NCBI RefSeq assembly: GCF_018130615.1
Contig: NZ_JAFCKB010000031.1
Coordinates: forward strand, 1 to 64,000
Length of the DNA: 64,000 bases
Direction of reading: 5' to 3'
Source of the DNA: Bradyrhizobium manausense
Lineage (GTDB): Bacteria > Pseudomonadota > Alphaproteobacteria > Rhizobiales > Xanthobacteraceae
Part shown: in pieces, positions 43,853 to 52,863 of the stretch
How the letters are laid out: every line of letters starts with the position of its first letter
How positions within the stretch are numbered: the stretch's first letter is position 1
Program-made: the position numbers and the translations under genes
Notes under the pieces: model-generated
Seen by the model: only the letters and a program-made list of their open reading frames with translations
Told to the model about the DNA's origin: nothing
Database searches by the model: none

Positions 43853-45781
43853 CTAGGCCTTGCCTAGTCCGATGCGCTGCATGAGACCCTTGAACCGCGC
43901 ATCGCCGCGAAGGGGATCGAAGGCGGGGCGGAGCAGGATCGAGGGATTGAAGCGGGCGTCGTAGGCCTTGTCGAGCCAGTCGAGCGCGGCGTCGCGATCG
44001 CCGAGACCGACATAGATCAGGGCGATATTGGCCTGCGCCGACGGATAGAGGTCGCCGTGTGCGGCCATGTCGGCGGCGATCCTCGTGGCGTCGTCCTTGC
44101 GTCCTGAGAGGGCATAGGCATAAGCGAGGTTGGAATCGAATACACTGCTGTGGCCGGAGATCTCGATCGCGTCGCGGAATTCGGCGATGGCGTCATCGAA
44201 GCGGCCGAGCTGCACCAGGGCCTGACCGAGCTCGTAATGGCCCACGGCGAATCGGGGATCGAGCTCGAGCGTCTTGCGGCTCTGCGCAACCGCCGCGCCG
44301 AAATCGTGGACGATGCAGAGCGCATCGGCGATGTCGGCGCCGATGATGAGGGAGAGCGGATCGAGGCTTTGCGCCTGGCTGAACTGCTGCAGCGCCTCGG
44401 TCGTCTTACCCGCCAGCATCAGATGCCAGGCGTACCAATGATGCGCGGTGGCGTAGCTGGGGTTGAGGCGGATCGCGGCCTCGTATTCGGAGGCAGCGAC
44501 GTCCCAGTCCCAGCCGTAGAGATCGAGCGCGAAGGCGAGCGAGGTGTGGGCTTCGCCGAGCGTACCGTCGAGCTCGAGCGCCCTGCTCGCCGCCGCCGTC
44601 GCCTTGGAGAACGCCTCCGTGGTCGAGAGCACGCCGTATTCCCAATCACCGGCCAGCGCATAGGCATCTGCAAGGCCGGAATGGGCCTCGGCGGAGTTGC
44701 GGTCGATCTCGATGGCCTGGCGGAAATATTTGATTGCCGCCCTGAGTCCGTCGCCGGTGCGCTTGTTCAGGAAGTAACGCCCCTTCAAATAATCTTCGTA
44801 AGCCAGAGGATCGATGCTGCGCGGCTTGTCGAAGGCGGCGCGCTCGCCATGGTTCAGCGTGGCGCGTACTTGCCCGGCCACGGCGCGGGCGACGCGGACC
44901 TGGAGCGTCAGCGCGTCGCGCACGTCGCCTTCGTAGGAGTCGGCCCAGACGCGGCTGTCATCGACGACGTGAATCAGCTGCGCCGTGATCCGGACGCGTC
45001 CGTTCGCGCGCATCACGCTGCCCTCGATCACACCGTCGACGTTGAGCTCGCGGGCGATGGCCGCGAGCGATTTGTGCACGCCTTTATATGTCATCGTCGA
45101 GGTGCGGGAGATCACCCTGAGCGTATCAACCTTGCCAAGCTCCGTGATCAGCTCGCCGGTCATGCCGTCGGCAAAAAAGTCCTGCGAGGGATATTCCGAG
45201 GTGTCGACGAGCGGCAGCACCGCGAGCGAATGGATCGTTCGCGCCTCCTGACGCCATGGATAGAGCCAGGCCGACAGCGCCACGGCGAGAAGCAGGATCA
45301 GACCGATCGAGGCGGCCAGACCCTGCCAGTGACCGACGACGGGACGTGCCGGCAGCGCGGCCTCTGACGCCGGAGCCGGAGCCGGCGAATCGGGTTCACG
45401 CGGCGTGCTTCCATCGACGGCGACCGTTACGTCGGCGAGAAAGCGATAGCCCCGGCGCGCCACCGTTTCGACGAAGCGAGGGCTTTCCGCGGAATCGCCG
45501 AGCGCCTCCCTGATCTTGCTCACGGCCTTGTTGAGCCCGTGATCGTAGTCGACCACTGTCTGCGGCCAGAGCAACGTGCGCAGCTCCTCGCGCGTCACCA
45601 CCTCGCCCGGCCGCTCCAGGAGCGCCGCGAGCAATTGAAACGGCTGCTCCTGCAAACGCACCCGCCGGCCGTTCTTGACCAGCTCGCCACTGCGCGGATC
45701 GACCTCGAACACACCGAACCTGGTGCGTCTTACAGGCTGCGTCGCGGCGGGTCGGTCGATCAATTCCGGTTCGTGCAGCAT
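43853..45781 (-). CDS. CadC-like winged-helix regulator with TPR domain
   Basis: The 642-aa protein has an OmpR/CadC-type winged helix at about 18-115 (FEVDPRSGELVKNGRRVRLQ, VSKIREALGDSAESPRFVET), one membrane helix (SIGLILLLAVALSAWLY, about 157-173), a TolB-type amino-terminal sensor segment (LAVLPLVDTSEYPSQDFFAD, adenylate-cyclase/PknB-like), and C-terminal TPR repeats from about 330 (EDYLKGRYFLNKRTGDGLRA, IEIDRNSAEAHSGLADAYAL). Such proteins bind DNA from the membrane. The nearby ECF-like sigma gene is divergent. The signal sensed is unknown. Confidence 0.88.
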   Translation of the reverse strand: MLHEPELIDRPAATQPVRRTRFGVFEVDPRSGELVKNGRRVRLQEQPFQLLAALLERPGEVVTREELRTLLWPQTVVDYDHGLNKAVSKIREALGDSAESPRFVETVARRGYRFLADVTVAVDGSTPREPDSPAPAPASEAALPARPVVGHWQGLAASIGLILLLAVALSAWLYPWRQEARTIHSLAVLPLVDTSEYPSQDFFADGMTGELITELGKVDTLRVISRTSTMTYKGVHKSLAAIARELNVDGVIEGSVMRANGRVRITAQLIHVVDDSRVWADSYEGDVRDALTLQVRVARAVAGQVRATLNHGERAAFDKPRSIDPLAYEDYLKGRYFLNKRTGDGLRAAIKYFRQAIEIDRNSAEAHSGLADAYALAGDWEYGVLSTTEAFSKATAAASRALELDGTLGEAHTSLAFALDLYGWDWDVAASEYEAAIRLNPSYATAHHWYAWHLMLAGKTTEALQQFSQAQSLDPLSLIIGADIADALCIVHDFGAAVAQSRKTLELDPRFAVGHYELGQALVQLGRFDDAIAEFRDAIEISGHSSVFDSNLAYAYALSGRKDDATRIAADMAAHGDLYPSAQANIALIYVGLGDRDAALDWLDKAYDARFNPSILLRPAFDPLRGDARFKGLMQRIGLGKA

Positions 45782-45949
45782 GGACGACTCGTCGAAGCGT
45801 TGGGGAGGTGCGGCCGGAAGTCGATGATTTCACTCATCTTCCCGGGGGATTGCGATTCCAGAGAAAGATCACCTGCGGTCCATTGAGAGCGGCCGTAGTC
45901 GGAGCGAAGAGAGACGCGCACATCAACACGGGATCGCGCGAGGCTGACG

Positions 45950-46465
45950 ATGCAGGACGGCGTCATTGCAAATCGAGACGGCATGCTGACGCTCGACTCG
46001 GCTTATAATTTTGCGCGGTTCTTAAGCGGCGACGCTGATGCCGCCGAGCACATCGTGCAGGCGGCTTTCCTGCGCGGCGATGGCGACTCGGGGCGACGAA
46101 GCCGGACGTCGATGTTGAGGGGCGTGCGGAATTGCTATCGGACATGGCTGACCACCCGGCGACGACGCGATCGGCAAAGTGATGTATTCGCACACAAGCG
46201 GTTACCTGATGCGCGTCCCCCTTCCGTCCTCCGAACGGACGACCGCGCCGACAAAATTTCGGCCCGCACTGACGTCGATGCGAGCGCGCTGCGTTGCGCC
46301 ATCGAGACCCTGCCGCGTCGCCTGCGCGAGATCCTGGTGCTGCGCGAGATCGACAAGCTGTCCTACCGGGAGATCTCAGAGGTGACGTCGCTGCCGATGG
46401 GCGAGGTCATGTCGCGCCTCGCCTGCGCGCGACGCAGGCTTGCCAACCGGGTCAAGCAGCGATAA
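45950..46465 (+). CDS. ECF-like RNA polymerase sigma factor
   Basis: A 171-aa protein. The N-terminal region is degenerate (LDSAYNFARFLSGDADAAEH resembles sigma region 2), but region 4 is clear: IETLPRRLREILVLREIDKL and SYREISEVTSLPMGEVMSRL, the helix-turn-helix that binds -35 elements. No anti-sigma gene lies beside it. It is divergent from the CadC-like gene, 168 bases apart. It may be a small regulator with altered promoter use. Confidence 0.8.
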   Translation: MQDGVIANRDGMLTLDSAYNFARFLSGDADAAEHIVQAAFLRGDGDSGRRSRTSMLRGVRNCYRTWLTTRRRRDRQSDVFAHKRLPDARPPSVLRTDDRADKISARTDVDASALRCAIETLPRRLREILVLREIDKLSYREISEVTSLPMGEVMSRLACARRRLANRVKQR

Positions 46466-46607
46466 ATAATACAATTATATCAATATCTTAAACGAAGTTC
46501 GTCGCAAGCAGACCGGCCGGCCGGTATGGCGCCTGCCATTCCAGCCAGCCCTCCCGATGCCCATATGAGGGGCAGACAAACGGCCCTGCCCGCATCGCAC
46601 GATTAAC

Positions 46608-46634
46608 TTGTCTGTCGCAGCTAGCCGCTACAAT
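46608..46634 (+). promoter_or_regulatory. candidate promoter of the URC operon
   Basis: TTGTCT (46608-46613) and TACAAT (46629-46634) lie 15 bases apart, or CTTGTC/TACAAT with 16, close to the alphaproteobacterial housekeeping pattern. Transcription would start near 46641, giving a leader of about 85 bases that contains the terminator and its competing stem. Confidence 0.4.
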
Positions 46635-46652
46635 ATGGTGGATTGCGTCGCC

Positions 46653-46714
46653 GGGCTCTGGTCCGGCAACGCGGTTGAGCCAGGCCCGTCCGAGCGGCGG
46701 GCCGTTGGCTTTTT
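46653..46714 (+). terminator. possible attenuator in the URC operon leader
   Basis: GCCAGGCCCG (46679-46688) pairs with CGGGCC and TGGC (46698-46709, two-base bulge) and is followed by TTTTT (46710-46714), an intrinsic terminator placed one base before the AGGAG ribosome-binding site. Upstream GGGC-T-CTGG (46653-46661) can pair with CCAGGCCC (46680-46687) and would prevent that terminator. This suggests conditional termination. Confidence 0.55.
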
Positions 46715-46726
46715 AGGAGTTTGGCC

Positions 46727-47983
46727 ATGAGCCGCGCGAACCGCACTGAGCATATCCGCCTCACCTCTCATCCGGAGCCGGGCAAGAAAGCCGCCTACCC
46801 GATTCACTGGGGCGCCACTGACGCGCGCGCCCGCGGTCCAATCATCGGCACGGTGTCGCGCGCCGGGGATCGCAACGTGATCGGCAGCCACGGCGGCTCC
46901 TACGCGATGTACCGCGCACTCGCCGTCTCCGCCGGCGCGCTCGATCCGATTCGCAGGCCAGATCTCACCAACACCTTCCCGGCCGCGACCATCGGACCGT
47001 TCGAGCAGTGGCGCGATCCCGCAAAGATCGTCGCGCTCGATCCCTGGGGCCATCTGGTCGCCGAGAATTTCGGCAAGGACATCGCCGAGGGCGTCGATAT
47101 CCGTCCGAGCATCGCGATCACGCGCGCACGGCTCGACCTGCCCGAAATTCGCGAGGCACTGGCCGCCAAGCGCCTGCGCGCCGACGGCGAGGTCGTCCAC
47201 GCCAATGGCAGTGTTTCCGTGGTGAAGATCGCGATCGATCCGGTCTGGTACCTGCCGGGCCTTGCCGAGCGCTTCAAGACCAACGAGACCGAGCTGCGCC
47301 GCACGCTGTTCGAGCAGACCGCCGGCATGTTCCCCGAGCTCGTGACCCGGCCGGACCTGAAAGTGTTTTTGCCACCGATCGGCGGCACCACCGTCTATAT
47401 GTTCGGCGATGTGACAAAGCTGCCGGACCATCGCACCAAGATCACCTGCCGCGTGCATGACGAGTGCAACGGCTCGGACGTGTTCGGCTCCGACATCTGC
47501 ACCTGCCGGCCCTATCTCATTCACGGCATCGAGGAATCCGCGCGCGGCGCGCAGGAAGGCGGGCTCGGGCTCGTCGTCTACAACCGCAAGGAAGGCCGCG
47601 CGCTCGGCGAGGTCACCAAATTCCTGGTCTACAATGCGCGCAAGCGCCAGGAGGACGGCGATGCCGCCGCCGCCTATTTCGAGCGTACCGAATGCGTCGC
47701 GGGTGTCCAGGACGCGCGCTTTCAGCAATTGATGCCCGACACCATCCACTGGCTGGGCCTGAAGCGCATCGACCGCTTCCTGTCGATGAGCGACATGAAG
47801 TACGACGCGCTGACCTCACAGGGCATCGACATCGTCGAACGCGTGCCGATCCCGCCCGAGCTGATCCCGGCCGACGCCTATGTCGAGATCGCCGCGAAGA
47901 AGGCGGCCGGCTATTACTCGACGGACATCGCGCCCGAGAAGGACGTCGACGGCGTGGTCGGGCGTTCGCTGGAAAAATACTGA
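46727..47983 (+). CDS. GTP cyclohydrolase II-like enzyme of uracil catabolism (URC1)
   Basis: ATG 46727 lies seven bases after AGGAG (TTG 46721 is less likely). The 418-aa protein has a GTP cyclohydrolase II domain with zinc ligands C247-x10-C258-x-C260 (ECNGSDVFGSDICTC) and the conserved GLVVYNRKEGRALGEV segment, where riboflavin RibA has YLRQEGRGIG. An N-terminal domain of about 190 residues is special to the URC1 type. It is followed by DUF1688 and uracil phosphoribosyltransferase genes, the same trio as the yeast URC pathway, which degrades uracil via UMP to urea and 3-hydroxypropionate. Not a riboflavin gene. Confidence 0.9.
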   Translation: MSRANRTEHIRLTSHPEPGKKAAYPIHWGATDARARGPIIGTVSRAGDRNVIGSHGGSYAMYRALAVSAGALDPIRRPDLTNTFPAATIGPFEQWRDPAKIVALDPWGHLVAENFGKDIAEGVDIRPSIAITRARLDLPEIREALAAKRLRADGEVVHANGSVSVVKIAIDPVWYLPGLAERFKTNETELRRTLFEQTAGMFPELVTRPDLKVFLPPIGGTTVYMFGDVTKLPDHRTKITCRVHDECNGSDVFGSDICTCRPYLIHGIEESARGAQEGGLGLVVYNRKEGRALGEVTKFLVYNARKRQEDGDAAAAYFERTECVAGVQDARFQQLMPDTIHWLGLKRIDRFLSMSDMKYDALTSQGIDIVERVPIPPELIPADAYVEIAAKKAAGYYSTDIAPEKDVDGVVGRSLEKY

Positions 47984-47990
47984 TCGATTG

Positions 47991-49229
47991 ATGGCGCACG
48001 CTTTGGAACACGAGGCACGCGCGCTGCTCACCGCAAAGGCGGTTCGCGCGCGCGCCGGGCAAATGCTCGACATCGGCCTGCACAACGGGCTCACGCATTT
48101 CACCATCGATCTCGATCGGATGGACGGCGTCGCGGAGGCCGTGCTGGCTGTCACGCGAAAAGCCTATCCGACGCTCGATATTCCCTTCCACGCGCGGTGG
48201 CGGCACTTTGTGTTCGGCGGCATCGACCGTTGGGCGCAATTGGCCGACGCGGCGTCATGGCCTGATCGTGCGGCACGGGCGCGTGCGGAATTCGACCTTG
48301 CCATCGTCAGCGTGCTGCTCGATGCCGGCGCAGGTGCCACGTGGCGCTATCGCGACGCCGCGACGGGACAAGCGATCGTCCGCTCCGAAGGGCTCGCGAT
48401 CGCAAGCCTCGATATGTTTGCCGGCGGGCTCTTCTCCGCTGATGCGCGCGCGCCGTACAGGGTCGACGCGGACGTGCTCGCAAAGCTGCCGCTCTCAGCG
48501 CTGACGTCGGCCTTCCAGGCCAGCGACGCCAATCCGTTGCTCGGCCTCAAGGGGCGTACCGATCTGCTTCATCGCCTCGGCAAGCTGGTCGCGTCGCGCG
48601 CCGACATTTTCGGCCTGCACGACACGCCACGGCCGGGCGGCCTGTTCGATCACATCGCGGCGCACGCCGTAGGCGGCGCCATCCCGGCCCCCGCGATCCT
48701 GTCCGCGGTGCTGAACCAGCTCGGCCCGATCTGGCCGTCGCGGCTCGAACTCGCCGGCGTCCCGCTCGGCGATTGCTGGCGTCATCCAGCGATCAAGGCT
48801 GATGATGCGACCGTCGGCCTCGTGCCGCTGCACAAGCTGTCACAATGGCTGAGCTATTCGCTGATCGAGCCGCTCCAGCGCGCAGGCTTCGACGTCACCG
48901 ATATCGACGGCCTCACCGGGCTTGCCGAATACCGCAATGGCGGCCTGTTCGTCGATCACGAGGTGCTGCGCCTGCGCGACGCCGCGGACGCCGAGCGTGC
49001 GCATGCGGTGGATTCGCTGCTCGTCGTCGAATGGCGCGCGCTGACCGTCGCGCTGCTGGATCGTGTTGCCGAACTGGTTCGCGCCAAGCTCGGCCGCACG
49101 CCAGAGTCGCTGCCGCTTGCCAGCATCCTGGAAGGCGGCACCTGGGCCGCGGGCCGCGCCATCGCGTTTTCACGTCGTCCCGATGGCTCGCCGCCGCTCA
49201 AGGTGATCAGCGACGGCACTGTTTTCTAA
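47991..49229 (+). CDS. DUF1688 protein, URC4/urg3-type uracil catabolism enzyme
   Basis: ATG 47991 lies seven bases after the stop of the GTP cyclohydrolase II-like gene. The 412-aa protein matches DUF1688 over its whole length (HNGLTHFTIDLDRMDGVAEA, YPTLDIPFHARWRHF, LEAGTWAAGRA-type end). In fungi URC4 acts in the uracil ring degradation pathway but its reaction is not fully defined. Co-occurrence with URC1 and a UPRT supports the same role here. No signal peptide. Confidence 0.9.
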   Translation: MAHALEHEARALLTAKAVRARAGQMLDIGLHNGLTHFTIDLDRMDGVAEAVLAVTRKAYPTLDIPFHARWRHFVFGGIDRWAQLADAASWPDRAARARAEFDLAIVSVLLDAGAGATWRYRDAATGQAIVRSEGLAIASLDMFAGGLFSADARAPYRVDADVLAKLPLSALTSAFQASDANPLLGLKGRTDLLHRLGKLVASRADIFGLHDTPRPGGLFDHIAAHAVGGAIPAPAILSAVLNQLGPIWPSRLELAGVPLGDCWRHPAIKADDATVGLVPLHKLSQWLSYSLIEPLQRAGFDVTDIDGLTGLAEYRNGGLFVDHEVLRLRDAADAERAHAVDSLLVVEWRALTVALLDRVAELVRAKLGRTPESLPLASILEGGTWAAGRAIAFSRRPDGSPPLKVISDGTVF

Positions 49230-49233
49230 ACTC

Positions 49234-49394
49234 TCTCCCCTTGTGGGAGAGGGTGCCTCGCGAAAGCGAGGCGGGTGAGGGGTTCTCTCCGCGGACCCAT
49301 CTCTCGGTGAAATTCGCGGAGAGAACCCCTCATCCGGCGCGCTCAGGAGTGCAATTGCACTCCAAAGCGCGCCACCTTCTCCCACAAGGGGAGA
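49234..49394. repeat. dispersed intergenic repeat with 17-bp inverted ends
   Basis: TCTCCCCTTGTGGGAGA (49234-49250) and its inverse TCTCCCACAAGGGGAGA (49378-49394) bound the element, with internal hairpins such as GCCTCGC-GAAA-GCGAGGC. It separates the DUF1688 and UPRT genes of one pathway, so either the transcript runs through it or upp has its own promoter. Confidence 0.78.
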
Positions 49395-49419
49395 AGGGAA
49401 GAAGCGAGAGCATCCGATC

Positions 49420-50049
49420 ATGGAAGGCGTCACGATCGTCGATCACCCGCTGGTGCAGCACAAGCTGACACTGGTGCGCGACAAATCCATCTCGACAAAG
49501 TCGTTCCGCGAGCTGATCAAGGAGATCGGCATGCTCTTGTGCTACGAGGTGACGCGCGACCTACCGCTCACCGACACCGTGATCGAAACACCGCTGGCGA
49601 CGATGCACTCGGCCAAGATCGCGGGCAAGAAGCTGGTGTTTGTGCCGATGCTGCGCGCGGGCACTACCTTCGTCGACGGCATGATGGATCTGGTGCCGAC
49701 CGCGCGCGTCGCCCATATCGGCCTCTATCGCGAGCCCGAAAGTTTTGCCGCGGTCGAGTACTTCTTCAAGTCGCCGTCCGATCTCGGCGAGCGCCTCGCG
49801 ATCGTGGTGACGCCCGTCGTCGCAACCGCCAACACGGCGGTGGCTGCAATCGACCGGCTGAAGGAGCGCGGCGCCAAGGACATTCGCCTCGCCTGCCTGA
49901 TCGCCGCGCCGGAAGGGCTCGAGCGCCTGCGCGGCTTGCATCCGGACGTGCCGATCTGGACCGCGGCGGTGGACGAAGGCCTCGACGACAACGGCTTCAT
50001 CCTGCCGGGCCTCGGCGATGCCGGCGACCGCGCCTACGGAACGCGATAG
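49420..50049 (+). CDS. upp: uracil phosphoribosyltransferase-like protein (URC6-type)
   Basis: A 209-aa protein with the Upp fold: [20 protein letters not shown] at the N-terminus, [20 protein letters not shown], and [15 protein letters not shown] at the C-terminus. The PRPP loop, normally DPMLATGGS, reads TPVVATANT, so the first Asp and one Gly are lost. The enzyme converts uracil and PRPP to UMP, the first step of the URC route. The divergent loop fits a catabolic paralog, or weak activity. It follows DUF1688 after a repeat. Confidence 0.85.
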   Translation: MEGVTIVDHPLVQHKLTLVRDKSISTKSFRELIKEIGMLLCYEVTRDLPLTDTVIETPLATMHSAKIAGKKLVFVPMLRAGTTFVDGMMDLVPTARVAHIGLYREPESFAAVEYFFKSPSDLGERLAIVVTPVVATANTAVAAIDRLKERGAKDIRLACLIAAPEGLERLRGLHPDVPIWTAAVDEGLDDNGFILPGLGDAGDRAYGTR

Positions 50050-50067
50050 CCGCGAAGAAGGTGCGCT

Positions 50068-50214
50068 CCCTCTCCCGCTTGCGGGAGAGGGTTGGGGAGA
50101 GGGTGTCTCCGCAACGGGACAAACCCCAAGAGGAAAGAACCCTCACCCGCCACGCGCGGGACGATGCTTCGCATCGCCCGGGGCGTGTCGGCCTCTCCCG
50201 CAAGCGGGAGAGGC
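50068..50214. repeat. dispersed GC-rich repeat (CTCTCCCGC-TT-GCGGGAG family)
   Basis: A leading hairpin CCCTCTCCCGC-TT-GCGGGAGAGGG (50068-50091) and a closing one GCCTCTCCCGC-AA-GCGGGAGAGGC (50191-50214) enclose GATGC-TTC-GCATC. The same family is at 38461-38488. It may end transcription of the URC operon. Confidence 0.78.
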
Positions 50215-50259
50215 TGAACCGAACCCGCGGCCAATAGATTCGACTTACAGCTGCAGCCT

Positions 50260-51393
50260 TCAAATCTTCCCGCTGCCGCAGACACCCTTCAGCGCCTGCC
50301 ATTCGGTGTACGTCAACAGCGGCGGGCCGGAGGCGGGACGGTCTTCCTTCGTCATACGGGCGAGCCGGTCCTCGGTGAGCGGATGGCTTGCCAGGATCGT
50401 CGCGAAGCTCGAGCCACCCTCCTTGCCGGTGATGCGGAACATCAACTCAGCCGCAGGCTTCGGCGAGCGGCCGAGCGCATGCATGGTCTCGATCGCAAAG
50501 GTATCGGCGGCGGTTTCAGCCTCGCGCGAATAGGAGGCTTCGACCACGCTGCGCGAAGCGAAGATCACCGCGGACGAGCCGGTGACGTCGCCGAACAACA
50601 GGCCGATCAGGAACGAGGTGCCGCCGTTGTAGATCAGGCCGCGCATGTTGTCGTGATGCCTGAGGTGGCCGAGCTCGTGAGCGAGAATGCCGGCGAGTTC
50701 GTCCGGACTTTCTGCCTTGTCGAGCAGGCCACTCAGCACGAAGACCTTGCCGCCCGGCAGCGCGAACGCATTCGGCACCGAGGTTCGGAGCACGCCGGCG
50801 GTCATGGCATCGTCATCGAGGCCGGCGGCGTCGCGCAGGCGGTTGACGAGCTTGCCGAACGCCGCCTGACCGGCCGGGTCGTTGCAGGAGCCACCGCGGA
50901 AGATCGTTTTCACCTGCACCTCGGACGCATCGCCAATGCGCCGCTCGATCGGCTTCGGCACCAGCGGCGCGAGGCGATCGGCGGCCAACGGCACGCCGAA
51001 CAGCACGACGCAGACGATGGAGACGGCCGCCGCAACCGACCAGCCGACAATCTTCGCAATGCCGCGGCGGGTGGTCTGATGCTCGTCGAGACGAAGACAT
51101 CTTGCGACGAGATCGACCGAGAAAGCCGCATCGCGGATCTCGAGCCGCGCCAGTGGCGGCGCGGACCTCGCGGTGAGGCGCAGAATGCCGGCAGGACTGT
51201 CGGCCCGCCGAATTTCATCATAGGCCCAGCGCGTGACGGTGGGGCCAGCCTGCCCATCGCTCAGCTCGGCGATCTCGAGTGCGTCGCCGAGCGTCAGCAC
51301 GACCTGCCGCCGGCGGCTCGACAGGCCATCGAAGAAGATCGCCGGCTGTCCGGGTTTCGTCCCGAGGTCGGGCTCGGCCGTCACATCACTCAC
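50260..51393 (-). CDS. M48-family metallopeptidase with one membrane segment
   Basis: The 377-aa protein has an N-terminal domain of about 110 residues (FFDGLSSRRRQVVLTLGDAL), a membrane helix (IVGWSVAAAVSIVCVVLFGV, about 115-134) and a periplasmic or cytosolic M48 domain with HELGHLRHHD and, further on, SREAETAAD as third ligand. It resembles BepA/Oma1-type membrane proteases more than HtpX. The gene before it, three bases away, encodes a DUF898 membrane protein, so they are likely partners. Substrates unknown. Confidence 0.88.
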   Translation of the reverse strand: MSDVTAEPDLGTKPGQPAIFFDGLSSRRRQVVLTLGDALEIAELSDGQAGPTVTRWAYDEIRRADSPAGILRLTARSAPPLARLEIRDAAFSVDLVARCLRLDEHQTTRRGIAKIVGWSVAAAVSIVCVVLFGVPLAADRLAPLVPKPIERRIGDASEVQVKTIFRGGSCNDPAGQAAFGKLVNRLRDAAGLDDDAMTAGVLRTSVPNAFALPGGKVFVLSGLLDKAESPDELAGILAHELGHLRHHDNMRGLIYNGGTSFLIGLLFGDVTGSSAVIFASRSVVEASYSREAETAADTFAIETMHALGRSPKPAAELMFRITGKEGGSSFATILASHPLTEDRLARMTKEDRPASGPPLLTYTEWQALKGVCGSGKI

Positions 51394-51395
51394 AT

Positions 51396-52586
51396 CTAGA
51401 ATCCCGCGACATCGAGTCCATCGGCAAAGCCTTCGCCGAGCGCGCTGGCAAGCTCGCCACTGGCGCGGACGTCGGACGCTGCGCCAATATTATGCACTTC
51501 GACGGTTTCCAGCACCTTGGCCCAGAGATCGCGCTGGAGATAGACCCGCATGATGATGTTCATGGCGAGCGCCAGCGCGAAATAACCGATCACCATCATC
51601 ACCAGCATCGGGATGCTCTTGGCTGCGTGGCCTGGCCCGAATACTTGCTCGGCCGGCACGCCACTCACCTTGACGACGAGCAAGGTGGCGCCGCCGATAT
51701 AGAGGCCGAACAGGGTCGTGAGCAGCACCCACCAGCCGACCATCTTCCAGTAAAGGCCGTAGAAGGCATTGTGCGGCAGGTCCGAGGACAGGCTGACGTC
51801 GCCGATGCGGATGCCGTTCAACCACCAGCGCCATTCGCGCGCCTTGAACTCGGCATAGAAGAACGGCGCAAGCGGGATGATGATCATCGCGATCGGGCTC
51901 AGCAGCCACAGCCACCAGCCACGCTTGAAGAACTCCCAGCCGTTGCCTTCGAAGTCGCCTTGCAGATCGCCGAAATGCGTATGCTGCATCTTGTAGCGCT
52001 CCAGCGACGCCTCGCGCCATGGCAGCGCCAGGCCGAGCGTCAGGAACACCAGGAGGCCCCACAGCATCGCGCGGAACGAATAGGCCCAGCCCGAGCCGTC
52101 CATCCAGAACCTGACGCCGCGCCAGACCGTGCGCGTCAGCCGGTAACGCCGTGCGCGAAAGATCGCGAACTGGCCGAAGGCATAGAAGGAGATGAACAGC
52201 GGCATCGAGGCAAAGCCTTGCCAGCGCTCGAACTCGATGCCGACGAGGAAATAGGCGAGATAGATCGGCACCAGGATCGCGAGCGCGAACAGGAAGCCGA
52301 CCAACAGCTCCTTGGCCCGGCCGGTATATTCAGCGGCATCGCCGTCGACCGCGGTGTTCGACCACAAATGGCGACGAATGTCGGTAACGAGCCAGAAGCG
52401 GTAGAAGCCGAAAGTGATAAGCTCCAGCATGGCCCCCTTGGTGACCATTTTGCGGAACTCGGTGCGGTTGCCGGTGAAGTCGACCCGCATCGGCGGCAGC
52501 GGCGGCGGGACCGGTTCGGAGCCCGCGGGGGCCCATTGCATGTCGTTCACGGCGGCAACCTCGGGATGCGGATAAGATCCGCTCAA
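51396..52586 (-). CDS. DUF898 (YjgN-like) membrane protein
   Basis: A 396-aa protein with about seven hydrophobic spans (ELLVGFLFALAILVPIYLAY, SFRAMLWGLLVFLTLGLALP, WLWLLSPIAMIIIPLAPFFY, LLTTLFGLYIGGATLLVV). The DUF898 family (E. coli YjgN) is a poorly understood set of inner membrane proteins. The start is TTG at 52586; an ATG at 52541 is possible. It sits three bases before an M48 protease gene, and co-transcription implies a joint role in membrane quality control. Confidence 0.83.
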   Translation of the reverse strand: MSGSYPHPEVAAVNDMQWAPAGSEPVPPPLPPMRVDFTGNRTEFRKMVTKGAMLELITFGFYRFWLVTDIRRHLWSNTAVDGDAAEYTGRAKELLVGFLFALAILVPIYLAYFLVGIEFERWQGFASMPLFISFYAFGQFAIFRARRYRLTRTVWRGVRFWMDGSGWAYSFRAMLWGLLVFLTLGLALPWREASLERYKMQHTHFGDLQGDFEGNGWEFFKRGWWLWLLSPIAMIIIPLAPFFYAEFKAREWRWWLNGIRIGDVSLSSDLPHNAFYGLYWKMVGWWVLLTTLFGLYIGGATLLVVKVSGVPAEQVFGPGHAAKSIPMLVMMVIGYFALALAMNIIMRVYLQRDLWAKVLETVEVHNIGAASDVRASGELASALGEGFADGLDVAGF

Positions 52587-52707
52587 ACTATAGATCAGAG
52601 ATTAGTCGATCCCCAAGATGGGCGGGTTCGATTTACCTCGGTTTCGAGCGAATTATCGCGTGATTTCATCGGCTGAGGCGTGCTTGAGATCACGTTGGTG
52701 AAGTCCC

Positions 52708-52742
52708 GCAGCCCGGATTTCGCTTTGCTCCATCCGGGCTGC
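52708..52742. repeat. inverted repeat between divergent genes
   Basis: GCAGCCCGGAT (52708-52718) and ATCCGGGCTGC (52732-52742) form a perfect 11-bp stem with a 13-base loop. It lies in the 277-base gap between the DUF898 and the first P450 gene, upstream of the latter. Confidence 0.72.
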
Positions 52743-52863
52743 GCACCTCGCTTGCGGCAAAACTGCCGCTTGCTCCGAAGCGCGTAACGCGTTGTAATTG
52801 CGCTTCAAATACCGCAGCGCAGAATTCAATGAGAACGCGCGGTTCATGCCAGGGAGAGCGGTC

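Noticed and set aside
42680-43867. Plus-strand frame of 395 codons opposite the threonine synthase-like gene
   Set aside because: Exact antisense shadow of a gene with clear PLP motifs.
46727-47983. Annotation as riboflavin gene ribA
   Set aside because: The long N-terminal domain and the DUF1688/Upp neighbours point to uracil catabolism, and no riboflavin genes are near.
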